Positions 1 to 8,355 of a stretch of DNA of 47,967 nt are shown in pieces (position 1 is the first letter of the stretch; every line of letters starts with the position of its first letter). The translations under genes and the position numbers were made by a program. Below the pieces are notes generated by a model. That model was not told the DNA's origin. It worked only from the letters and a program-made list of their open reading frames with translations, and made no database searches. The stretch is from Polaribacter sp. Its GTDB lineage: Bacteria; Bacteroidota; Bacteroidia; Flavobacteriales; Flavobacteriaceae. The stretch lies in contig JABAZI010000071.1 of assembly GCA_018608545.1 (NCBI GenBank), positions 48,254-96,220 on the forward strand, written 5' to 3'.

Positions 1-694
1 TAAATGACTTATAACCCAATATTAAGAAGACACTTATCAATAGTAATTGAAAACCTAATCCAAAGGTTGAAATTAAGGTCATCAACCAATTAGGGAAAGG
101 TTTTCCACGAGATGCATTCTTATCTAAAGTATAAATAATCTTATCAAATACCCCATAAAATAATTTATATAAGAAGAAAAGAATATTTACATTCTTTTGT
201 TTTTCACCTGGTAAAGCTGTTGGAGTTTTATTTTCAAAAATTCGACTGGTAGTGTCTCCATCAAAACGGTTTCTTAAAATCACATAATAATAATTGTATA
301 AAGTACCTTGAAGTTGTATTCCAAAAAAAGCGAGAAATGCCAGCGCAAGACTAATTTCAGTGACTTGCCATAATGTGACGAAAATGATCAAATTCAAAAT
401 AATATCAGAAACAGAATCCAAGAAACGTCCGGTATAAGAGGGTGTTTTTTTAATTCTTGCCAATTCACCATCTGCCGCATCTAAAATAGACTTAAAGATC
501 AAGAAAAAAGCCGCGGTGAAATAATACTCTTTAGTAATACAATAAATACCTATTAATCCTGATATTATAAAAGCAATCGTTACATCTACAGGAGTAAATT
601 TCGTATTTCTTAAAGAATTCGCAATAAATCTAGCGATGGGTCTGCCGTAATCAGATAAATCTAAAAATTGATATTTCGCAGGTAATTTAGACAT
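1..694 (-). CDS. CDP-alcohol phosphatidyltransferase family protein (3' end cut off)
   Basis: This gene is absent from the ORF track because its stop lies outside the window. Reading the minus strand from the ATG at 692-694 gives an open frame to the edge that starts MSKLPAKYQFLDLSDYG. It carries the complete family signature D-x2-DG-x2-AR-x8-G-x3-D-x3-D, seen as DAADGELAR followed by G, D and D at the right spacing. Family members are integral membrane enzymes that exchange CMP of a CDP-alcohol for a second alcohol, as in phosphatidylglycerophosphate or phosphatidylinositol-phosphate synthesis. Several hydrophobic segments follow the signature. The acceptor alcohol cannot be told from the sequence. 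The gene stands alone behind the terminator of the metal-receptor operon. Confidence 0.88.
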   Translation of the reverse strand, partial: MSKLPAKYQFLDLSDYGRPIARFIANSLRNTKFTPVDVTIAFIISGLIGIYCITKEYYFTAAFFLIFKSILDAADGELARIKKTPSYTGRFLDSVSDIILNLIIFVTLWQVTEISLALAFLAFFGIQLQGTLYNYYYVILRNRFDGDTTSRIFENKTPTALPGEKQKNVNILFFLYKLFYGVFDKIIYTLDKNASRGKPFPNWLMTLISTFGLGFQLLLISVFLILGYKSF

Positions 695-764
695 AAAATG
701 CTTTTGTAGTGAGCATTTTTATTACCTCTAAAAGTCATAAAACAGCACAGTATTAATTATATTT

Positions 765-772
765 CAAAATTA
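765..772 (-). promoter_or_regulatory. Candidate -7 element (TAATTTTG)
   Basis: On the minus strand this reads TAATTTTG, an exact match to the Bacteroidota TAnnTTTG -7 consensus, about 70 nt upstream of the phosphatidyltransferase start. A TTTG lies upstream at 787-790, but the spacing (14 bp) is shorter than the usual 19 bp, so the -33 box is doubtful. Confidence 0.4.
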
Positions 773-864
773 TGTAAAAAGTGGAACAAATAGGTAAGAC
801 TTTTAAAGTTTTTTTATAAACACTTAAAAGCATTATTTTAGTATATAAATAAAATACAAACATA

Positions 865-897
865 AAAAAAAGCGCAGCAAATGCTACGCTTTTTTAT
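865..897 (-). terminator. Intrinsic terminator of the TonB receptor operon
   Basis: AGCG-c-AGC pairs with GCT-a-CGCT around a short AAAT loop. A-runs and T-runs on either side make it usable in both directions. It lies just past the stop of the His-rich lipoprotein on the minus strand and separates that operon from the phosphatidyltransferase gene. Confidence 0.75.
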
Positions 898-914
898 TCA
901 TTGGAATTTCAGTT

Positions 915-1487
915 TTACTGAACCGTAACATTAAAAGTTACTTCTATATCTGTACTTCCACCAGCACTAGCTGAAGTCCCATCATTTGGTTTTGTAGGTT
1001 CGTGTTTCAATACAACAGTGATAGAACCAGAACCCGCCGCTCCAGAAGTTAGGGAAGTTTCTAATCCCAAAGGATTGCCATTACCGTCAACGTCTGTTTT
1101 AGAAATTGTTAAACCAGTAACTGTTGAAGTAAAGAAAAATTCATGCTCGTCATCTTCTTCCTCTATTTCTTCTGTCATATTTTCAGCAGGAGATTCTGTT
1201 TCATTCAACAACTCAATGGCACCTGCATAGGTTGTATTTGCTGATAAAGAACCAGAAACCGTAGTTACCCCTTCATTTCCACCTTCACCATCTAGATCTC
1301 TATAAGTTAAAGTAACTACGTCACTACCGCTTGTTAAGGTGTAATTTAATGTTGTAATTACCTCTTCTTCATGATCATGATCATCATGATCATCATGATC
1401 ATCTTCAGAACATGCTGTGAAAGTTATAGCTGAGATAAATAAAATTGCTAGTAATTTAATTGTTTTTACTGTATTTGTAATTTTCAT
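915..1487 (-). CDS. His/Asp-rich lipoprotein, putative metal-binding partner of the adjacent TonB receptor
   Basis: This 190-aa protein has a lipoprotein signal (ITFTAC, lipidated Cys26). The Cys is followed directly by a His/Asp/Glu cluster (DDHDDHDDHDHEEE) of the kind seen in zinc or copper scavenging proteins. A second acidic/His stretch (EEEDDEHEFFF) lies near residue 110-120. The remainder looks beta-rich, with many Thr, Ser and Gly. It is the last gene of a minus-strand operon, 11 nt after the TonB-dependent receptor, and is followed by a terminator. I recall homologues of this gene pair in other flavobacteria, sometimes under a vague 'periplasmic binding fold' name. Metal binding is inferred from composition and context; the metal is not known. 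Confidence 0.75.
   Translation of the reverse strand: MKITNTVKTIKLLAILFISAITFTACSEDDHDDHDDHDHEEEVITTLNYTLTSGSDVVTLTYRDLDGEGGNEGVTTVSGSLSANTTYAGAIELLNETESPAENMTEEIEEEDDEHEFFFTSTVTGLTISKTDVDGNGNPLGLETSLTSGAAGSGSITVVLKHEPTKPNDGTSASAGGSTDIEVTFNVTVQ
1370..1402. repeat. In-frame 9-bp tandem repeat encoding the Asp/His cluster
   Basis: Imperfect tandem copies of ATCATGATC make up the DNA that encodes the DHDDHDDHD stretch of the lipoprotein. The 9-bp unit keeps the frame if copies are gained or lost, so the length of the His cluster could vary by slippage. Confidence 0.7.
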
Positions 1488-1498
1488 AATTGTGATTT

Positions 1499-3898
1499 TT
1501 AATAGTTTATTTTAATTTTTATGTTCAAATTTCTTCCTAATTCATCAGCAAAGAATCGGAATCTATTTAAATATTCTCTGTAAGACACGTTCAATATATT
1601 TTCTATATTGAACTCAAGTTTCAAACTTCCTTTATGTGAAGTTTTTAATGTTGCAGAAGCACTAAAATCAAATAGTGAGTATGCAGGTGTTGGAGAACTA
1701 ATATCTACAAAGACTTCTTGTTGAGTAGTTGGGTTAAATGTGTTAAAATTATAATTAGGATAGTCGTTTTGACGCAATACCGTTGTATTTCGTAAACTAA
1801 AAGTTAAATCATGCCATTGTTTATTTGTATATACAATACGATTGCTAAAATTAGTACTAGGCATGTGAATTAAAGGAATATCTTGTGTAATATTCTCTCC
1901 TTTTATTAAACTTATGTTTCCCAGATAATCCAACTGACTGTTGATTTTTTTATTGATGTCAATGTCAATACCGAAAATTTGTGCATCTACTTGATCGTAC
2001 TCCCAAACAGGAAATGCCCCTTTAATTGTAGTGGTAATACCTGTTGGAATTAACTGAATAAATCCGTTGATTCTCTTATAATAGGGACTTATAATAAAAC
2101 CAAAATCATCATTTTTTCTCTCTAATGAGAGATTAAACTTGTTGGCAATCTCCTTTTTGATATTCAAATAACCAATTTCAAATCGAGCATTGCTATGATG
2201 TACACCGTCACTATATAACTCTGAAGGATTTGGAACTCTATTTCCCAATCCATAATTGATTAAAAAAGTCAACTCATTTTTCCATCGTTTTGAGAAATTC
2301 AAGCTAGCAGAAACATTGTGAAATGTGAATTTTGGATTTGTTTTAATTCTAGTATTGTCAATTTCACCCTCAAATTCAGGAAACAGTTGGTCAAAATTAT
2401 ATTTTTTCCAATCCGCTAACAAATATGTTTTATTGGCATCTATTGAAGAATAATCATACCGAATTCCAGCATTTATTTCAGTAGTTTCATCTATTTTATA
2501 GTTTCCTATTGAATAAACGGCGGCATCGATTTTTTCATAATCAGGGATCAACGGTCGAGATCTCGTTCCTGCAACAGCATTATTTTGTTGAAAGCGTCCT
2601 AATAAGCCTATATCAAATTTAACATTGGGTAAAAAATCAATGTGAAGATTTGGTTGAATACTTGTTGTAAACAGTCGTAAATCAATAACAGGTGTATTCT
2701 CTCTATTTCCCCTACCTAAATCATACTCTTTTCTTCTATTTAATTGAAAATCGTATTGTACAGATAATTTACCAAAACCTTTGAAACGCTTGTAGGCTTC
2801 AATCTTACCTAAATGATGTAAAATAGTTTGTTTAGGGTTTTCAATTTTATGAGAAAAATCTTCAGTATTTCTTGGTTCTGAACTATTAATTGCTTGAACC
2901 AAGTCATTTACATTACCAATGTGTGATAATTGTAAAATACCAAAATTATTGTTCACTAAACTGTAATAGGCTTCAAATCCCTTTTCAAAGCTATTATAAC
3001 CAAACCTGAGGGAAGCATTCAAATTTTCCATTCCAGTATTCGTTAAATAATAATTAGGAGCTCTAAAATCTCCAAAGCGTTTGTAACTGGTTTGAAATTT
3101 CCCATAATAACCAGTTGAATAGGTTTTGACAATTTCTGTATTTATATTTCCACCAAAACCATTAGAATTTAACGAAATAGAAGATTTGCCAAAAACACTG
3201 TCTTTAGCAGCATACTTTTTTCCACGAATAAGGATTAAACCACCGATTGCATCATTACCATATTTTAAAGTATTTGCTCCTTTTATGACGTCAATCCTAT
3301 TGCTGGAATTTAAATCAAAATTTGGTGCATGCTCATCTCCCCATTCTTGATCAAACAAACGTACATTATTATTTATAATTAATACCCTACTACTATGTAG
3401 ACCATGAATCATAGGTTTTACAATTGTACTCCCTGTATTTAGAGAAGAAACACCACTAATTGATTTTAGTGCATCACCTAGAGATTTATCTGTGTAATTT
3501 TCAAGTACATCTTCTTTAATGGTTTGTTCTATACTAGTGGTAGTTGTTTTTGTATTGGTTGTTACGATTACCTCGTTTAGTTCTTCTAAATGGTGCTCTA
3601 AAAAAATTTCTTTGAAAAGATTATTCTTTAGATGAATCGTTATTTTTCTTGTTTCGCATGCAATATGTTGAATTTCTAGTTCTATTTTCCCCTCACACAA
3701 ACCTTTAAACTCAAAAAAACCGTCCAAATTAGAAGTGGTGAATTTATTTAAATTTAATAATTGTATGGATGCACCAATGATTGGTGTATCGACGTGAAAG
3801 TCAGTTACTTTACCCCTAAAGTTAAAGTTACAATTTTGAGCTGCTGTATTTATGTGTATAAGAAATAGAGCAATGCACAAAAAAAATATTTTTTGCAT
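1499..3898 (-). CDS. TonB-dependent receptor with N-terminal carboxypeptidase-regulatory-like domain
   Basis: This is a 799-aa outer-membrane receptor of normal length. A signal peptide (about residues 1-20) leads into a CarboxypepD_reg-like beta domain (about 27-105, GKVTDFHVDTPIIGASI). Then come a TonB-box-like segment (ELNEVIVT), a plug domain (about 125-230, with KSISGVSSL and IDVIKGANTLKYG) and a 22-strand-type barrel ending in an aromatic-rich C terminus (LNIKIKINY). The plug contains HGLHSSRV and DEHAPNFD, which are His/acidic motifs resembling the metal (ZnuD/OprC-like) receptor group more than siderophore receptors. The gene sits between a Cys/His-rich small protein and a His-rich lipoprotein, which supports uptake of a transition metal such as zinc or copper. 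The substrate is an inference. Confidence 0.9.
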   Translation of the reverse strand: MQKIFFLCIALFLIHINTAAQNCNFNFRGKVTDFHVDTPIIGASIQLLNLNKFTTSNLDGFFEFKGLCEGKIELEIQHIACETRKITIHLKNNLFKEIFLEHHLEELNEVIVTTNTKTTTTSIEQTIKEDVLENYTDKSLGDALKSISGVSSLNTGSTIVKPMIHGLHSSRVLIINNNVRLFDQEWGDEHAPNFDLNSSNRIDVIKGANTLKYGNDAIGGLILIRGKKYAAKDSVFGKSSISLNSNGFGGNINTEIVKTYSTGYYGKFQTSYKRFGDFRAPNYYLTNTGMENLNASLRFGYNSFEKGFEAYYSLVNNNFGILQLSHIGNVNDLVQAINSSEPRNTEDFSHKIENPKQTILHHLGKIEAYKRFKGFGKLSVQYDFQLNRRKEYDLGRGNRENTPVIDLRLFTTSIQPNLHIDFLPNVKFDIGLLGRFQQNNAVAGTRSRPLIPDYEKIDAAVYSIGNYKIDETTEINAGIRYDYSSIDANKTYLLADWKKYNFDQLFPEFEGEIDNTRIKTNPKFTFHNVSASLNFSKRWKNELTFLINYGLGNRVPNPSELYSDGVHHSNARFEIGYLNIKKEIANKFNLSLERKNDDFGFIISPYYKRINGFIQLIPTGITTTIKGAFPVWEYDQVDAQIFGIDIDINKKINSQLDYLGNISLIKGENITQDIPLIHMPSTNFSNRIVYTNKQWHDLTFSLRNTTVLRQNDYPNYNFNTFNPTTQQEVFVDISSPTPAYSLFDFSASATLKTSHKGSLKLEFNIENILNVSYREYLNRFRFFADELGRNLNIKIKINY

Positions 3899-3930
3899 TT
3901 TTAGTTTTTATGTTCAACAAGAAAAGAAAT

Positions 3931-4254
3931 TTATGTTAGAACTTTGATAGGGGGACCTCTGAGTGAAAAAGATAATCGCTGATGATTTTTTAAGAAATTA
4001 TTTTTAAGATTTTCAATTGATGTGATTTCAATATAATTGATGAAATTAACCACATGTTTTTTGGCGTAAAAGGGACTGTCATTTAAAAGGTGAAGCTCAC
4101 ATTTAGCCTCTTTTTGATGTATATGATTCTCAACCTTAGATAAACAGATACGGTGCTCGTGATTACTAAAAGAGTGTAAAAATAGTATTATTGTAGGTAT
4201 TATAAATACCGATAATAAGAGAGTACTGACGTTATGTTTATTGTTTTTTAACAA
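3931..4254 (-). CDS. Small exported Cys/His-rich protein, first gene of the receptor operon
   Basis: The ORF track begins at a TTG at 4317, but an internal TTG at 4252-4254 gives a more usual product of 107 aa (MLKNNKHNVSTLLL). This has a short charged start and one hydrophobic segment, then an exported domain with NHEHRICLSKVENHIHQ and KCELHLL. There is no in-frame ATG, so the start is uncertain. The alternating His and Cys residues suggest metal handling, perhaps as a periplasmic metal-binding or sensing peptide. It lies 32 nt upstream of the TonB receptor on the same strand. Similar short His/Cys proteins precede receptors of this type in related bacteria, as far as I recall. No named family is assigned. 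Confidence 0.6.
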   Translation of the reverse strand: MLKNNKHNVSTLLLSVFIIPTIILFLHSFSNHEHRICLSKVENHIHQKEAKCELHLLNDSPFYAKKHVVNFINYIEITSIENLKNNFLKNHQRLSFSLRGPPIKVLT

Positions 4255-4318
4255 TCCTATTTTATTTTTATCCCTAGATGTTATATTTAAATAACTATTA
4301 ATAAAAAGCGATCGCAAG

Positions 4319-4333
4319 TTAGAATATTCTTAA
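4319..4333. promoter_or_regulatory. Palindrome upstream of the receptor operon, possible operator
   Basis: AGAATATTCT (4321-4330) is a perfect palindrome, extended nearly symmetrically to TTAGAATATTCTTAA. It lies about 65 nt upstream of the preferred start of the Cys/His protein. No clear -7 element was found nearby, so its role as an operator is only a suggestion. Confidence 0.25.
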
Positions 4334-4354
4334 GGAATTCAATCTAAATATGGA

Positions 4355-4380
4355 ACCTTTTTTTGTGCGACCAAAAAGGT
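4355..4380 (-). terminator. Hairpin after the purB operon, possible terminator
   Basis: ACCTTTTT (4355-4362) pairs with AAAAAGGT (4373-4380) around a 10-nt loop, just past the stop of the small lipoprotein. On the minus strand no U-run follows the stem, so it may be a weak or processed 3' end rather than a classical intrinsic terminator. Confidence 0.35.
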
Positions 4381-4393
4381 GCTTTTTTATAAT

Positions 4394-4813
4394 TTATTCG
4401 ACTTTATATATGGTACCATCAGTTTTGAATTTACTAAAGCCAATTTTAGCTGAAAAACTATAAGAGGAATCGGTTACTTTCACAATTTGTACATATATTG
4501 GTTTTTTATCCAGTTCTTTTTTTGGTGACTTCATATTTAACGTATAAAAGAAATTATTTTTCCATTTGATATAAAGTGTGTCAGTGTGTGAAATTATTTT
4601 TTCACTTGCGGAACTATCATTAGAAATTGAAATCACTTTCTCATATTCTTCAATTTGAAGGCTATCAATTCTTGTGATTTTAGTTTTGCCATATCCTTCA
4701 CCTGCTGGAATTTCAAAAACCCCTTTTTTAAATCGATCTGAATTGTCTATAATTTCAGTTGTACACGAAGTTAGTGCAATGATGATGATGAGTATTCCAA
4801 ATGTGTTTTTCAT
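4394..4813 (-). CDS. Small lipoprotein coupled to purB
   Basis: The 139-aa product has a lipoprotein signal ending in ALTSC (Cys17), followed by a compact beta-rich domain containing FKKGVFEIP, DTLYIKWKNN and DSSYSFSAKIG. I recognise the pattern of short flavobacterial lipoproteins that databases sometimes mislabel as DNA topoisomerase IV; nothing here resembles a topoisomerase. Its ATG overlaps the purB stop by one base (TAATG), so translation is probably coupled. The function is unknown. It is probably anchored in the inner or outer membrane facing the periplasm. Confidence 0.75.
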   Translation of the reverse strand: MKNTFGILIIIIALTSCTTEIIDNSDRFKKGVFEIPAGEGYGKTKITRIDSLQIEEYEKVISISNDSSASEKIISHTDTLYIKWKNNFFYTLNMKSPKKELDKKPIYVQIVKVTDSSYSFSAKIGFSKFKTDGTIYKVE

Positions 4814-6156
4814 TAAATTCCTGTGTAATTTGCAGGTGATATTGCCTTTAATTCTTCTTTAATTTCTGATGAAACATCCAAAGTATCTATAAAATTTGCA
4901 ATCGAGACCTGGTTTATTCTCTCATTTGTTCTTGTCAACCCTTTTAAAGCTTCATAAGGATTTGGATACCCTTCTCGTCTTAAAATAGTCTGAATTGCTT
5001 CGGCAACAACAGCCCAATTATTTTCCAAATCTTGTTCGAACTTTTGTTTGTTTAATAACAACTTATTCAATCCTTTAAGTGTAGAACTAAATGCAATCAT
5101 GGTATGACCGAAAGGAACTCCTACGTTCCTTAGTACGGTACTGTCTGTTAAGTCTCTTTGTAAACGGGAAATTGGTAATTTTGCAGAAAGGTGTTCGAAA
5201 ATAGCATTGGCTAATCCTAAATTCCCTTCAGAATTCTCAAAATCTATTGGATTTACTTTGTGAGGCATTGCAGAAGACCCAACCTCACCAGCCTTAATTT
5301 TTTGTTTAAAATAATCCATTGAAACATAGGTCCAGAAATCTCGATCTAAATCGATTACAATTGTATTGATACGTTTTAATGCGTCAAACAACGCAGCCAT
5401 ATGATCATAGTGTTCTATTTGGGTAGTTGGAAAAGAATGATGTAAACCTAATTTTTCTTTTACAAAATTACCACCAAATTCTTTCCAATCAATAGAAGGA
5501 TAGGCAACTTTATGAGCATTAAAATTACCAGTTGCACCCCCAAACTTCGCAGCATTTGGGATCTTATTTAACAAATTAAATTGTTCTTGTAAACGGGTTA
5601 CAAAAACAGCAATTTCTTTACCTAATCTTGTTGGAGAAGCTGGTTGACCATGTGTTCTTGCTAACATAGAAACATCTTCCCATTCAATAACCAATTCCTC
5701 TAAGCGTTCTAAAACCTTTCGGTAACTTGGTACATATACTTCTTGCATTGCTTCTTTGATAGAAAGCGGAATTGCAGTGTTGTTTATATCTTGAGAAGTC
5801 AAACCAAAATGAATGAATTCTTTTTGTTTTTCTAAACCTAACGCGTCAAATTTCTCTTTTATAAAATACTCAACAGCTTTCACATCATGATTGGTAATAG
5901 CCTCAATATCCTTTATTTTTTGAGCATCTTCAGAAGTGAAATTTTTGTATATTTTACGCAAATCATCAAATAAATCGCTGTTAAAGTCTGCTAGTTGAGG
6001 TAAAGGAATTTCACACAACCCAATAAAATATTCAATTTCTACACGAACTCTGTATTTTATTAAAGCTTCTTCAGAAAAAAAGTCCGCTAATTGTGATATT
6101 TTATTCCTGTAGCGCCCGTCAATAGGGGAGATGGCATTTAATTTTGTCAAGTTCAT
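4813..6156 (-). CDS. purB: Adenylosuccinate lyase
   Basis: PurB removes fumarate from SAICAR and from adenylosuccinate in purine synthesis. The 447-aa product starts MNLTKLNAISPIDGRY and contains the fumarase/aspartase superfamily signature GSSAMPHKVNPIDFEN, plus TSQDINNTA and RTHGQPASPT. I place the start at 6154-6156 and not at the ORF-track ATG (6192). The upstream extension (MTIFAINNNNNK) is not part of the family, and that ATG lies at the upstream edge of the -7 element. The gene is followed, with a one-base overlap, by a small lipoprotein. Confidence 0.96.
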   Translation of the reverse strand: MNLTKLNAISPIDGRYRNKISQLADFFSEEALIKYRVRVEIEYFIGLCEIPLPQLADFNSDLFDDLRKIYKNFTSEDAQKIKDIEAITNHDVKAVEYFIKEKFDALGLEKQKEFIHFGLTSQDINNTAIPLSIKEAMQEVYVPSYRKVLERLEELVIEWEDVSMLARTHGQPASPTRLGKEIAVFVTRLQEQFNLLNKIPNAAKFGGATGNFNAHKVAYPSIDWKEFGGNFVKEKLGLHHSFPTTQIEHYDHMAALFDALKRINTIVIDLDRDFWTYVSMDYFKQKIKAGEVGSSAMPHKVNPIDFENSEGNLGLANAIFEHLSAKLPISRLQRDLTDSTVLRNVGVPFGHTMIAFSSTLKGLNKLLLNKQKFEQDLENNWAVVAEAIQTILRREGYPNPYEALKGLTRTNERINQVSIANFIDTLDVSSEIKEELKAISPANYTGI

Positions 6157-6179
6157 TTTGTTGTTGTTGTTATTGATTG

Positions 6180-6187
6180 CAAAAATA
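6180..6187 (-). promoter_or_regulatory. purB -7 element (TATTTTTG)
   Basis: The minus strand reads TATTTTTG, matching TAnnTTTG, 23 nt before the preferred purB start. The leader between them is a run of AAC triplets (CAATAACAACAACAACAAA), an unstructured leader without a Shine-Dalgarno sequence. No good -33 box is visible. Confidence 0.6.
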
Positions 6188-6334
6188 GTCATTTTAACAG
6201 ATTTATAAAGTTGATTTTAGATGTTTTTATAGTAATTGCGAAATATGTTTTTAAACGGAACTTTTTTCAGAATTATGAATAATTTCATGCGACCCTCTCA
6301 ATATTATTTTTTTCGTGCATTATTATTAATAACG

Positions 6335-6342
6335 TATCTTTG
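6335..6342 (+). promoter_or_regulatory. -7 element (TATCTTTG) of the MORN-like gene
   Basis: TATCTTTG matches TAnnTTTG and lies 18 nt before the ATG at 6361. It overlaps the ORF-track start at 6340, which supports the downstream start. Confidence 0.6.
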
Positions 6343-6360
6343 TTTTATAACGATCGCGCT

Positions 6361-7074
6361 ATGTTCCCCCTAAATAAATTATTTATCATTCTTCTTTTGG
6401 TTGCTTCTTTTTGTTTGAATGAAGCACTTTATTCTCAAAAAACAAATCAATATAATCACAATAACAAGAGGACAGGAGTATGGAAAAAATACTATCCGAA
6501 TAAAAGAGTAAGGTATGTAGGTCAATTTAAAAATGGGAGAGAGATAGGCGTCTTTAAATTCTATGACATCAGCTCTTCCAAACATCCAATAATTATAAAA
6601 ACTTTTTTCAACAATCCAGACTCACTATTCGTTCAATTTTATACTATTAACGGCTCAATAAAAACACAAGGAGTTTTATACCAAAGAAAACGTGTTGGAA
6701 GTTGGAACTATTTTTATACGAATGGTGCACTAATGTTGGAAGAAAATTATAAGAAAGGGAATTTTCATGGCAAACAATTTATCTATTATCCAAACGGTAA
6801 CGTCACTGAAATAAGAATCTATAAAGACGGATTGCTAGATGGTATTTGTCGTAAATTTTCCGACAAAGGTATTTTAATTGAGAAAGTATCTTATAAACTA
6901 GGTAAGCTTAATGGATTGGCCGAATATTTTGAATTGAATGGAAATATAAAAGAGACAGGTGCTTATAAAGATGGAATAAGAGTAGGAAAGTGGGAATATT
7001 ATATTGACGGTGAAATTGCTGTTGATCACGATAAAAAAAAGAAACCCTCTTTTACAAAGCAAAAAAATAATTAG
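6361..7074 (+). CDS. Exported YwqK/MORN-variant repeat protein
   Basis: With the start at 6361 the product is 237 aa (MFPLNKLFIILLLVASF) and has a clear signal peptide. The ORF-track start seven codons upstream lies inside the promoter. The mature part holds repeated MORN-variant units of about 22-24 residues (RTGVWKKYYPNKRVRY, RVGSWNYFYTNGALM, FHGKQFIYYPNGNVT, RVGKWEYY). Such repeats define the so-called YwqK antitoxin-like family, but in Bacteroidota they occur in many exported proteins with no proven toxin partner, and none is seen here. It probably acts in the periplasm or at the surface. Two further proteins of this type occur in the window. Confidence 0.8.
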   Translation: MFPLNKLFIILLLVASFCLNEALYSQKTNQYNHNNKRTGVWKKYYPNKRVRYVGQFKNGREIGVFKFYDISSSKHPIIIKTFFNNPDSLFVQFYTINGSIKTQGVLYQRKRVGSWNYFYTNGALMLEENYKKGNFHGKQFIYYPNGNVTEIRIYKDGLLDGICRKFSDKGILIEKVSYKLGKLNGLAEYFELNGNIKETGAYKDGIRVGKWEYYIDGEIAVDHDKKKKPSFTKQKNN

Positions 7075-7128
7075 TTTTATAAATTTAATCAAGAACTTTT
7101 TTACTAAAAAATATTGCATTCAAAGTTG

Positions 7129-7136
7129 TAACTTTG
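7129..7136 (+). promoter_or_regulatory. mnmA -7 element (TAACTTTG)
   Basis: An exact TAnnTTTG match 18 nt upstream of the mnmA ATG. No convincing TTTG at 19 bp was found upstream. Confidence 0.6.
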
Positions 7137-7154
7137 TCACCTCAAAATTAAATA

Positions 7155-8342
7155 ATGAAACGAGTAGTTGTTGGTCTTTCTGGTGGAGTAGATTCTAGTG
7201 TTACGGCCTATTTATTAAAAGAGCAGGGATATGAAGTTATCGGGTTGTTTATGAAGAATTGGCACGATGATTCTGTAACAATTTCTAATGAGTGCCCTTG
7301 GCTAGAAGATAGTAATGATGCAATGATTGTTGCAGAAAAATTGAAGATACCCTTTCAAGTTGTTGATCTAAGCAATCAATACAAAGAACGTATTGTCGAT
7401 TACATGTTTGATGAATATAGCAAAGGAAGAACTCCAAACCCAGATGTACTTTGTAATCGAGAAATAAAGTTTGATGTATTTATGGACATTGCCTTAAACC
7501 TTGGAGCAGATTATGTGGCTACGGGTCATTATTGTAGAAAAGATACTGAGATTATCCACGGAAAGCCAGTTTATAAATTGCTCGCTGGTAAAGATGGAAA
7601 TAAAGATCAATCCTATTTTTTATGTCAATTATCTCAAGAACAATTAACAAAAGCATTATTTCCCATTGGGGAACTTACGAAGCCCGAAGTTCGGGAAATA
7701 GCAAAAAAAGCCAATTTAATTACAGCCGACAAGAAAGATTCACAAGGATTATGTTTTATTGGTAAAGTACGATTGCCAGAATTTTTACAACAAAAATTAC
7801 AACCAAAAGAAGGGGTTATTATAACCATTCCAGCTGATTTTGAGCAGTATACTAAAAGAGTTTCAGAATTTGAAAACAAAGAAGCCGAACTCAACTATTT
7901 TTCAACAAAGTTTTCTTACTGCCAGGATGATGGAAAAGTTGTTGGGAAACACCAAGGAGCACATTATTATACAAAGGGTCAGCGTAAAGGATTAAATGTT
8001 GGCGGAACCAAAGAAGCCTTATACGTTATAGAAACAGATGTGTTGGAAAATGTAATTTATACAGGTGAAGGTAAAAACCACCAAGGATTATACAGAAATG
8101 TATTATTTGTTTCCAATAAAGAAAGCCACTGGATACGCGAAGACTTAACCTTAAATAATGGAGAATTTATGCAGGTTGAAGCCAGAATTAGATATCGGCA
8201 GACATTAGAAAAAGCTACTTTGCATAAGGTCGAAAAAGGGCTGTATGTAGCATTCGAAAAGAAACAGTCTGCCATTCAAGAAGGGCAATTTGTGGCCTGG
8301 TATCAGGATGAAGAGCTTATCGGTTCTGGGGTTATTTCATAA
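7155..8342 (+). CDS. mnmA: tRNA-specific 2-thiouridylase MnmA
   Basis: MnmA thiolates U34 of Lys, Glu and Gln tRNAs using ATP and persulfide sulfur. The 395-aa product has the PP-loop SGGVDSS near its start, the catalytic Cys100 in [13 protein letters not shown] and the second catalytic Cys200 in GLCFIG. The C-terminal beta-barrel follows ([18 protein letters not shown]). The length is normal and the start is clear. It has its own promoter and is followed after 13 nt by a second MORN-like gene, so these may share a transcript. Confidence 0.97.
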   Translation: MKRVVVGLSGGVDSSVTAYLLKEQGYEVIGLFMKNWHDDSVTISNECPWLEDSNDAMIVAEKLKIPFQVVDLSNQYKERIVDYMFDEYSKGRTPNPDVLCNREIKFDVFMDIALNLGADYVATGHYCRKDTEIIHGKPVYKLLAGKDGNKDQSYFLCQLSQEQLTKALFPIGELTKPEVREIAKKANLITADKKDSQGLCFIGKVRLPEFLQQKLQPKEGVIITIPADFEQYTKRVSEFENKEAELNYFSTKFSYCQDDGKVVGKHQGAHYYTKGQRKGLNVGGTKEALYVIETDVLENVIYTGEGKNHQGLYRNVLFVSNKESHWIREDLTLNNGEFMQVEARIRYRQTLEKATLHKVEKGLYVAFEKKQSAIQEGQFVAWYQDEELIGSGVIS

Positions 8343-8355
8343 ATTAGTGTTCCTT

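Noticed and set aside
1018-1230. Plus-strand ORF with a Ser run (SSSSSSISS)
   Set aside because: It is the antisense shadow of the acidic region of the His-rich lipoprotein, with no promoter or family match.
6361-7074. YwqK 'antitoxin' label as evidence for a toxin-antitoxin system
   Set aside because: The name comes from a repeat family. The protein has a signal peptide and no toxin-like neighbour.
6898-7198. ORFs on both strands between the MORN-like gene and mnmA
   Set aside because: They overlap real genes, are Lys/Ile-rich by AT bias, and one crosses the mnmA promoter.
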